Part shown: positions 1-5,567 of the stretch, piece after piece
How the letters are laid out: each line of letters begins with the position of its first letter
Numbering within the stretch: position 1 is the stretch's first letter
NCBI GenBank assembly: GCA_022361535.1
Contig: JAKSAU010000865.1
Span: forward strand, 1-11,437
From: Desulfobacterales bacterium
Lineage (GTDB): Bacteria > Desulfobacterota > Desulfobacteria > Desulfobacterales > Desulfobacteraceae
Direction: 5' to 3'
Length of the DNA: 11,437 bases
The notes under the pieces: model-generated
Database searches by the model: none
What the model saw: the letters and a program-made list of their open reading frames with translations, nothing else
Told to the model about the DNA's origin: nothing
Made by a program: the position numbers and the translations under genes

Positions 1-572
1 GATTTCACATCCTCGTCCAATCAGAAGACAAAAACTGCGGCCTTATCCCTGCATCTGAGACTGCCGTACTGTTGGCACAAGCGATTCAATTTCCAGGACT
101 TATGCCTTTGTATGATTTAATTTTAACCGGGGTAATGTCCCAGGATGTCATGGCAGGACAAACCTGCCCCATGCTCGGCGAGTTATTAGGGGTTCCTGCT
201 GCTACTGCTGTTATAGATATTGATAAATCTTCTTCTTCCCATGTGGATAAACAAATCATAAGCACCCGGCGGGAATGGGAAGGGGGAATAGTTGAAACGA
301 TGGATATCCCATTGCCTGCGGTATTATCTGTCCAGTCCGGGGTATATTCTCCCAGGTATCCAACTCTGTCCCATATGCTCAAAGCCGGGGAAAAAAGTAT
401 AGAAATTATCTACCCGGAAAAACTAAAGAACCGAGATATTGATCCCATACCACGGGAAATAATTTGTGAGATTAAAACACCTGAAAAAACCCGGGAAGCT
501 CTTGTCGTTTCAGGCAGCCTTGAGGATCAAGTTCAGGCATTTGCAGATTTTCTGGAAAAGAGGGCATTGTGA
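1..572 (+). CDS. etfB: Electron transfer flavoprotein beta subunit, 5' end cut off
   Basis: Small subunit of the heterodimeric flavoprotein that takes electrons from acyl-CoA dehydrogenases in the cytoplasm and passes them to an ETF:quinone oxidoreductase. The frame is open from base 3 to the stop at 570-572, giving about 189 residues. ETF beta proteins are usually about 250-260 residues, so roughly 60-70 N-terminal residues lie outside the window. The TTG at 72 sits inside the conserved fold and is not a start. The ETF-domain landmarks visible are the DLILTG stretch, then QDVMAGQTCPML (the region that is QAID...QTGQM in classical ETF beta and binds AMP), LLGVPAATAV, and near the end YSPRYPTLSHMLKA, matching the family's RYP(S/T)L...A. 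The stop overlaps the next gene by 4 bases (GTGA), indicating translational coupling with etfA. The family call is secure; the electron donor is inferred from the neighbouring genes. Confidence 0.93.
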   Translation, partial: FHILVQSEDKNCGLIPASETAVLLAQAIQFPGLMPLYDLILTGVMSQDVMAGQTCPMLGELLGVPAATAVIDIDKSSSSHVDKQIISTRREWEGGIVETMDIPLPAVLSVQSGVYSPRYPTLSHMLKAGEKSIEIIYPEKLKNRDIDPIPREIICEIKTPEKTREALVVSGSLEDQVQAFADFLEKRAL

Positions 573-1603
573 AAACATCTATCCTGGTTGTGGCTGAACT
601 GGATAAAAATGGTAGCAGTCACCATACCCTTGAGCTTGTTCGGGCAGCAGAACAAATACAGGAGATGGTAGATTCCGGGTATGGCAGTGGAAACCTCGAT
701 TCTGAAATTAAGATTATAGTACCTGGTCAGGCACCAGAATCCGCTTCTCGCCAGATTGCAGAACAGACCTGCTATGATACTGTCGCATTACGTTTTCCTG
801 TGGAAATAACCCCGGAATCCCTCACACACGGACTGACTAAGGTGTTAAAAGATACAACTTTTTCCTGGGTTTTGATGTCACACACAACACTTGGCAGGGA
901 AGTGATTCCAAGACTCGGGGTTCGGTTCAAAGCTTGCACTATATCCGGGGTGACAGGTGTGGAGTTGCAAGATGCAGGCACTGTCTTTAGTAGAGCGGTC
1001 ATGGACAACGAAAAACAGGCAAAGGTTTGCCCGGGAAATGCAGAAAAAAATTTTCTTACAATGGTACCCGGGGTGTTTTCCACAAACAGCAGCAGACAAA
1101 CAAAAAAGAGTGGCGGGAACCCTTCAAAGAGAACCGCAAAACTTGTAGAGACATTCCTTGGTCCTGAAGACGTTTCAACACAGATCGTGCGCCGGTCAAT
1201 GTCCTGCAGGAGTATGGATAACCCGGGACTTGCAAAGGCACGGGTTGTGGTATCAGCAGGCAGGGGGATAGGTGAAAAACAAAATTTGGACACAGTTTTT
1301 AAGTTTGCCGATATTTTTCCCGGATCAAGTGTCGGGGCATCCAGGCCTTTGGTCGATCAAGGGTGGATCAGTTATGGCCACCAGGTTGGGATTACCGGTG
1401 CAACCGTAGCTCCGGATCTATATATTGCCTGTGGGATTTCAGGATCATCACAGCATCTGGCAGGTATGTCCGGCTCCAAATGGGTGGTCAGTATCAATAA
1501 AAACCCAAGTGCTGCCATGAGCAGGCATGCAGACCTGTCAATTCAAGCAGATACAATAGAATTTATTGAGGCCTTTTTAGATATGAAATCAAATAAAAAA
1601 TAG
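569..1603 (+). CDS. etfA: Electron transfer flavoprotein alpha subunit
   Basis: Large, FAD-carrying subunit of ETF, 344 residues (family usually 310-350). The GTG start at 569 overlaps the etfB stop and has AGAGGG just upstream. The resulting N-terminus, MKTSILVVAEL, is the usual ETF alpha beginning. An ETF alpha/beta domain (about residues 3-190) is followed by the FAD-binding C-terminal domain with its full motif set: AGRG (230-233), ASRPLVD (257-263), HQVGITG (271-277), PDLYIACGISGSSQH (282-296) and SINKNP (308-313). The family consensus at two sites is QVGQTG and INKDP, so I275 and N312 are mild variants. The linker at about 175-190 is Lys/Ser-rich and looks poorly conserved. With etfB it probably serves the three acyl-CoA dehydrogenases downstream. 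It lies before the promoter at 1626-1655, so it belongs to an upstream transcription unit or is read through. Confidence 0.95.
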   Translation: MKTSILVVAELDKNGSSHHTLELVRAAEQIQEMVDSGYGSGNLDSEIKIIVPGQAPESASRQIAEQTCYDTVALRFPVEITPESLTHGLTKVLKDTTFSWVLMSHTTLGREVIPRLGVRFKACTISGVTGVELQDAGTVFSRAVMDNEKQAKVCPGNAEKNFLTMVPGVFSTNSSRQTKKSGGNPSKRTAKLVETFLGPEDVSTQIVRRSMSCRSMDNPGLAKARVVVSAGRGIGEKQNLDTVFKFADIFPGSSVGASRPLVDQGWISYGHQVGITGATVAPDLYIACGISGSSQHLAGMSGSKWVVSINKNPSAAMSRHADLSIQADTIEFIEAFLDMKSNKK

Positions 1604-1604
1604 T

Positions 1605-1616
1605 GAACATTTGTTC
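1605..1616. promoter_or_regulatory. 12-bp inverted repeat, candidate TetR operator
   Basis: GAACA and TGTTC form perfect 5-bp arms around a TT centre, two bases after the etfA stop and ending nine bases before the -35 hexamer of the promoter at 1626-1655. TetR-family regulators bind such short palindromes, and one is encoded two genes into the operon this promoter would drive, so I infer it as the operator of that regulator. Only one copy is visible. The spacing GAAC-N4-GTTC also resembles the LexA box of Gram-positive bacteria, so the assignment is tentative. Confidence 0.4.
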
Positions 1617-1625
1617 GTATTAATC

Positions 1626-1655
1626 TTGACTTCATAGAGATGGCAGGATTAATAT
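1626..1655 (+). promoter_or_regulatory. Sigma70-type promoter for the eight-gene operon
   Basis: TTGACT (1626-1631, five of six matches to the -35 consensus) is separated by 18 bp from TAATAT (1650-1655, four of six matches to -10). Transcription would start near 1662, leaving a leader of about 27 bases. The leader contains a strong ribosome binding site, AAAAGGAG (1675-1682), six bases before the ATG at 1689. The 85-base gap is the largest before the next genes and the only one upstream of this operon, which supports the call. Inferred from sequence only. Confidence 0.55.
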
Positions 1656-1688
1656 GGCCTAACCTCTTTTACGCAAAAGGAGAGTGTC

Positions 1689-2885
1689 ATGGATTTCCAG
1701 ATATCGGACCGGATTCAAACCATTGTTGCCATGATCAATGAATTTGTGGACAAGGAACTCATTCCCCTGGAACCGGAATTTATGACCCGGTCATTCAAAG
1801 AGATGCTGCCCACACTCAAACAAAAGCAGGATATCGTCAAAAAGATGGAGCTATGGGCTCCCAATTTTCCAACAGAATGCGGCGGCATGGGCCTTTCCTT
1901 ACTTGAGCATGGATTGGTCTCCGAAGCCCTTGGCCGGTCTCCTTTGGGCCACTATGTGTTTTGGTGCCAGGCCCCGGATGCAGGAAATGTGGAAATCCTC
2001 CATGACTATGGTTCTGATTCCCAGAAAGAAAAATGGCTTGACCCGTTGGTTAAAGGGGATATTCGCTCCTGTTTTGCCATGACTGAAGTGGATATGCCCG
2101 GTTCCAATCCCGTGATGCTGGAAACCACGGCCGTCAAAGAAGGCGACGATTACATCATCAATGGGCACAAGTGGTATACAACTGCTGCTGACGGGGCTGA
2201 TTTTTCCATTGTCATGGCTGTGACAAACCCGGAGGCGCCAACTTATCTTCAGGCCAGCATGATCATTGTCCCCACTGATACACCGGGCTTTAACCGGGTG
2301 AGAAATATCCCGGTCATGGGTCATGAAGGGGACGATTACTTCAGTCATGGGGAAATTATGTTTGAATCCTGCCGGGTGCCCCAAAAGAATTTACTGGGTA
2401 AAGAAGGCCAGGGGTTTGTCATGGCCCAGGACCGTCTGGGACCGGGACGTATTCATCATTGCATGAGATGGCTTGGCATATGCAAAAGAGCCTTTGACCT
2501 GATGTGCAATAGAGCCAACTTCCGAGTGATTTCTCCATCAGGCAAAACCCTTGCCACGCGCCAGACCATACAAAACTGGGTGGCTGAGTCTGCAGCCGAG
2601 CTGGAATCCGCACGCTTACTCACCCTCAATTCAGCCTGGCAGATTGATAATGTGGGCGCTTCTGCTGCCAGGGATTCCATTTCCATGATCAAGTTTGTGG
2701 TGGCCAACACCATGTGCAGGATCGTGGACCGGGCGTTGCAGGTTCACGGTGGTTTAGGCATGACTGACGATACCATCCTGGCTTGGTTCTATCGCCATGA
2801 GCGGGCGGCCAGGATCTACGACGGGGCAGATGAAGTTCATAAAACCGCTTTGGCAAAACGAATTCTTAAAACCTATGCAAATTAA
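1689..2885 (+). CDS. ACAD10/ACAD11-like (LvaC-like) acyl-CoA dehydrogenase
   Basis: FAD-dependent acyl-CoA dehydrogenase of 398 residues with the normal N-terminal, middle and C-terminal domains. The closest pattern I recognise is the dehydrogenase half of animal ACAD10/ACAD11: CFAMTEVDMPGSN (128-140), the signature RLGPGRIHHCMR (249-260), the WVAES...ESARLLTL region, and YDGADEVH (377-384), where ACAD10/11 have ADGPDEVH. Most acyl-CoA dehydrogenases have the catalytic glutamate of YEGT here; this protein has Asp378, as ACAD10/11 do. Known family members act on 4-hydroxyacyl-CoA after a partner kinase domain phosphorylates the hydroxyl; the bacterial counterpart is LvaC of levulinate catabolism. 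The kinase is encoded separately at 3682, two genes downstream. The start is fixed by a good GGAG six bases upstream. The gene is first in its operon. Subfamily call fairly sure; substrate inferred. Confidence 0.88.
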   Translation: MDFQISDRIQTIVAMINEFVDKELIPLEPEFMTRSFKEMLPTLKQKQDIVKKMELWAPNFPTECGGMGLSLLEHGLVSEALGRSPLGHYVFWCQAPDAGNVEILHDYGSDSQKEKWLDPLVKGDIRSCFAMTEVDMPGSNPVMLETTAVKEGDDYIINGHKWYTTAADGADFSIVMAVTNPEAPTYLQASMIIVPTDTPGFNRVRNIPVMGHEGDDYFSHGEIMFESCRVPQKNLLGKEGQGFVMAQDRLGPGRIHHCMRWLGICKRAFDLMCNRANFRVISPSGKTLATRQTIQNWVAESAAELESARLLTLNSAWQIDNVGASAARDSISMIKFVVANTMCRIVDRALQVHGGLGMTDDTILAWFYRHERAARIYDGADEVHKTALAKRILKTYAN

Positions 2886-2893
2886 TTACAGAT

Positions 2894-3574
2894 ATGGATT
2901 ATACAGCGTTTAAAAAGCAGTACGCAGCCAGGGGAAGCGATATAGCAAGGCAGGTGTTTTTGGATAACCAGGATGCCATGAGAATCAAAAAGGAAAAAAC
3001 TGCTGTCGCGAACCTGGACAAGATTTTATCAGCAGTATTCAGCATTACCTACAAAAAAGGCTTCCAGGCCATGAGCATGAGGGATTTGAGCCTGAAAACC
3101 GGTATGAGCTTGGGATCGCTGTATGCTTATTTCCCCGGAAAAGAGCAGCTCTTGGCAATTATCCAAGCCCAGGGCCGGGCCATGGTCAAAGAAACTTTGG
3201 ACCGGTTTGCACAGGAACAGGAAGATCCTTTGGAAAAACTGCGCGCTGTGATCAAAGCCCATATCTTTTTATCAGAGCTGTTCCGGCCCTGGTTTTACTT
3301 TACCTTTATGGAGGCACGAAACCTTAAACCGGCAGGATTTGAAGCCGTACGGGCCATGGAGGAGCATACCCAGAAGATCCTGACAGATATCCTGGAACAA
3401 GGTGAGGCAAAAGGGGGTTTCAAACCGGGTAATCATGATTTGACCGCCTGTATGATCAAGGCCCTCCAGCAGGAGTGGTATTTAAAGCGGTGGAAATATA
3501 CCAGGCAGAAAATCAGTGTGGACCAGTTTACCGCCCATGTACTGGAGATGGTAGAGGGGTTTTGCTGTAAATGA
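2894..3574 (+). CDS. TetR/AcrR-family transcriptional regulator
   Basis: Probable ligand-controlled repressor of this operon, 226 residues. The TetR N-terminal DNA-binding domain lies at about residues 42-88: ILSAVFSITYKKGFQAMSMRDLS, then TGMSLGSLYAYFPGKEQLL, with the typical turn and the YAYF...K signature of the recognition helix end. The rest is an all-helical ligand-binding domain with no recognisable motif. About 40 residues precede the DNA-binding domain, longer than usual. The ATG at 2894 has no clear Shine-Dalgarno and starts eight bases after the previous stop, so it may depend on translational coupling. An in-frame ATG at 2978 has AGGA four bases upstream and would give a more typical start (198 residues). 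The long form is kept because the extension reads like normal protein. Being inside an acyl-CoA operon, it may sense an acyl-CoA (inference). Confidence 0.88.
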   Translation: MDYTAFKKQYAARGSDIARQVFLDNQDAMRIKKEKTAVANLDKILSAVFSITYKKGFQAMSMRDLSLKTGMSLGSLYAYFPGKEQLLAIIQAQGRAMVKETLDRFAQEQEDPLEKLRAVIKAHIFLSELFRPWFYFTFMEARNLKPAGFEAVRAMEEHTQKILTDILEQGEAKGGFKPGNHDLTACMIKALQQEWYLKRWKYTRQKISVDQFTAHVLEMVEGFCCK

Positions 3575-3632
3575 GATCACGAAAGTTTAAAAGTGTCGCC
3601 AAAACGAATTTAAAACCAATAGGCACTCTAAC

Positions 3633-3652
3633 AATTATTTGAAATGATAATT
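3633..3652. repeat. Short AT-rich inverted repeat before the kinase gene
   Basis: AATTAT and ATAATT are perfect 6-bp arms around an 8-base centre, in the gap between the regulator and kinase genes. The right arm contains GATAAT, which could be a -10 element, but no matching -35 lies 16-18 bases upstream. It may be a weak internal regulatory site or simply AT-rich coincidence. I see no other structure in this gap of about 107 bases. Confidence 0.25.
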
Positions 3653-3668
3653 ACCCGATGTGCCGGAT

Positions 3669-3673
3669 AAGGA
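3669..3673 (+). promoter_or_regulatory. Ribosome binding site deciding the kinase start
   Basis: AAGGA ends eight bases before the ATG at 3682. The two earlier in-frame ATGs, at 3658 and 3673, lack a usable site: none precedes 3658, and for 3673 the AAGGA overlaps the start codon. This favours the shorter 353-residue form of the kinase. Confidence 0.5.
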
Positions 3674-3681
3674 TGGATGCA

Positions 3682-4743
3682 ATGGATGTGGTGGACAAGG
3701 CAACCCGGATCAGGGAAGGTGAGGAAGTTGATGCACATGCTATTGGCAGCTTTTTAAGGAAAAATATTCCGGATCTGTCAGGGGATATTAAAATTACCCA
3801 GTTTCCCAGCGGATTTTCCAATCTGACATACCAGATACAGGCCGGAAATCTTGACATGGTGCTAAGGCGTCCTCCCATCGGGGCAAAGGTGGATAAAGGC
3901 CATGATATGGAACGGGAGTTCAATGTGCTGGCTGCACTTCACCCGGTCTTCCCAAGATGTCCTAAACCCCTTGCCTATTGTGATGATCCCGGTGTGATTG
4001 GTGCGCCTTTCTTTGTGATGGAAAAATTGTCGGGAATAATTCTTAGAAAGGACCTGCCCCAGGGCCTTACACTGTCCAAGGACCAGGCGCGTATGCTCTG
4101 TGAGAACTTAACCGACACCCTGGTGGAAATCCATTCCATTGATATGAAAGCAACCGGCCTTGATGCAATCGGTAAACCCAAAGGCTATGTCCAAAGACAG
4201 GTTGAAGGATGGAGCGGCAGATATAGAAAGGCCAGAACCGAGGATGCGCCGGATTTTGAAACTATCATGGCCTGGCTGGCTGACAAGATGCCTGATGACA
4301 CTGACTCTCCGGTCATGGTTCACAATGACTATAAAATGGATAACCTGGTTCTGAACCCGGACAGTCCTGATACGATAACAGGTATCCTTGACTGGGAAAT
4401 GGCCACTTACGGTGATCCGCTCATGGACTTAGGCAACAGCCTGGCATATTGGGTAGAGGAAAATGATCCGGAACACATGCAGATGATGCGAACCATGCCC
4501 ACCAACTTGCCCGGGGCACTCACCAGGCAGCAGATTGTAGAGCGTTACGGTAAAAAAACCGGCAGGGATGTAGGCCAATTTGAGTACTATTATTGCTTCG
4601 GTTTGTTTCGCCTGGCTGTAATTGCCCAGCAGATCTACAACAGATATTTTAACGGACTGACCAAGAACAAGCGGTTTGCCATGCTGATCTTCGGGGTTCA
4701 TGCCCTTGAAAAGGAAGCCATGGCAATTGTGGATAAATCATAA
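3682..4743 (+). CDS. APH-fold phosphotransferase (LvaA-like, ACAD10/11 kinase-domain-like)
   Basis: Small-molecule kinase of the aminoglycoside phosphotransferase (APH) fold, 353 residues from this start; an ATG at 3658 would add eight. Visible motifs are FPSGFSNLTY (41-50) in the nucleotide-binding loop, LRRPP (61-65) where APH enzymes carry the ATP-contacting basic residue, the catalytic loop HNDYKMDN (214-221, with His214, Asp216 and Asn221), and the metal-binding ILDWEMATYGDP segment (from 235, Asp237). These resemble the kinase half of ACAD10/11 and LvaA, not antibiotic-resistance enzymes. LvaA phosphorylates the 4-hydroxyl of 4-hydroxyvaleryl-CoA. The position next to an ACAD10/11-like dehydrogenase and an SDR supports a similar job: phosphorylating a hydroxyacyl-CoA so that the oxygen can leave as phosphate. 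General annotation would call it 'phosphotransferase family protein'. Family sure; substrate inferred. Confidence 0.87.
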   Translation: MDVVDKATRIREGEEVDAHAIGSFLRKNIPDLSGDIKITQFPSGFSNLTYQIQAGNLDMVLRRPPIGAKVDKGHDMEREFNVLAALHPVFPRCPKPLAYCDDPGVIGAPFFVMEKLSGIILRKDLPQGLTLSKDQARMLCENLTDTLVEIHSIDMKATGLDAIGKPKGYVQRQVEGWSGRYRKARTEDAPDFETIMAWLADKMPDDTDSPVMVHNDYKMDNLVLNPDSPDTITGILDWEMATYGDPLMDLGNSLAYWVEENDPEHMQMMRTMPTNLPGALTRQQIVERYGKKTGRDVGQFEYYYCFGLFRLAVIAQQIYNRYFNGLTKNKRFAMLIFGVHALEKEAMAIVDKS

Positions 4744-4784
4744 TAACCGGGCTGCAGCGCTGCCCAAGACCATAGGAGAATCTA

Positions 4785-5537
4785 ATGAAAGAGTTTGATC
4801 TGAGTTCAAAAGTTGCCGTGATTACAGGCGCCAGCAGGGGGATTGGACTGGCTGCCGCTAAAAAACTTGCACAATGCGGGGCTGTCTGCATTTTGGTGAG
4901 CAGAAAAATTGAAGGGCTTGAAACAGCAGCCGAAGAAATAAAAGCAGCAGGTGGAAAGGCCGAACCAATGGCATGCCACACCGGATACCCGGAACAGATT
5001 CAAGCGCTTTATGATCAGATCATGGAAAAATACGGACGTCTTGATATCCTGGTTAACAACGCTGCCACCAATCCTCATTTCGGTGAGATGATAACAGCAG
5101 ATGAAGGCATCTGGGACAAAACCCTGGATGTTAATATCAAAGGGCCTTTTTTTATGATCAAATATGCTGTTCCCTTGATGAAAGAGGGCGGTTCTATTGT
5201 TAATGTATCTTCTGTGAACGCAATCCGTCCCGGTTTTTTCCAAGGAATCTATTCTGCCACAAAGGCTGCACTGGTTAATATGACCCAGACCCTTGCACGG
5301 GAACTTGCTCCCCGTGGTATCCGGGTCAACGCCCTGCTGCCCGGTCTGACCGACACAAAGTTTGCCTCTGCCATTATCGGTTCTGATGAGATCTGCAAAC
5401 ATGCTCTTGCCCAGATACCCATGGGCCGTTATGCCCAGCCCGAAGAGATGGCCGGATCTATTCTATATTTGGTTTCCGATGCCGGGTCCTATACCACCGG
5501 CACATGCCTGGTATCTGACGGAGGAATGCTGATCTAA
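4785..5537 (+). CDS. DHRS4-like short-chain dehydrogenase/reductase
   Basis: Cytoplasmic NAD(P)-dependent oxidoreductase of the classical SDR family, 250 residues, full length. It has the Rossmann motif TGASRGIG (14-21), NNAATNP (91-97), and the complete catalytic set Asn117, Ser143, Tyr156 and Lys160 (YSATK). Arg18 in the glycine-rich loop and SRK (39-41) after the second strand suggest NADP(H). The segments NPHFGEM, WDKTLDVNIK and ELAPRGIRVN...PGL resemble the animal peroxisomal carbonyl reductase DHRS4, and a PQ-type FabG role is less likely. AGGAG (4774-4778) lies six bases before the ATG. In this operon it most plausibly interconverts an oxo- and a hydroxyacyl-CoA, as LvaD does with levulinyl-CoA and 4-hydroxyvaleryl-CoA. 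The exact substrate and direction cannot be read from the sequence. Confidence 0.9.
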   Translation: MKEFDLSSKVAVITGASRGIGLAAAKKLAQCGAVCILVSRKIEGLETAAEEIKAAGGKAEPMACHTGYPEQIQALYDQIMEKYGRLDILVNNAATNPHFGEMITADEGIWDKTLDVNIKGPFFMIKYAVPLMKEGGSIVNVSSVNAIRPGFFQGIYSATKAALVNMTQTLARELAPRGIRVNALLPGLTDTKFASAIIGSDEICKHALAQIPMGRYAQPEEMAGSILYLVSDAGSYTTGTCLVSDGGMLI

Positions 5538-5567
5538 ACTCTTTTTTAAATTCAGGAGGATCTTCCA

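Noticed and set aside
772..1293. Minus-strand open frame of 173 codons
   Set aside because: It lies wholly inside etfA, shows no domain and no upstream ribosome binding site of note.
1..1603. Electron-bifurcating ETF
   Set aside because: No NADH-linked partner, ferredoxin or FixCX-type gene is nearby, and the beta-subunit region QDVMAGQT resembles classical ETFs more than the bifurcating type. The missing N-terminus prevents a firm test.
1605..1616. LexA (SOS) box of the GAAC-N4-GTTC type
   Set aside because: The pattern fits the Gram-positive box, but the adjacent genes have no link to DNA repair and the organism looks like a deltaproteobacterium, whose LexA sites generally differ. A TetR operator is more economical.
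3633..3652. Fur-like box (GATAAT-containing AT-rich repeat)
   Set aside because: Only one hexamer matches; the three-hexamer or 19-bp palindromic form is absent and the downstream kinase has no iron link.
3682..4743. Antibiotic-resistance aminoglycoside phosphotransferase
   Set aside because: The fold is shared, but FSNLTY, LRRPP and the surrounding motifs match the ACAD10/11-LvaA branch, and the neighbours are acyl-CoA enzymes.
4806..5402. Long open frame on the minus strand (198 codons)
   Set aside because: It is fully antisense to the SDR gene, has Cys/His/Phe-rich non-protein-like composition and no recognisable motif. It is a shadow of the real gene.
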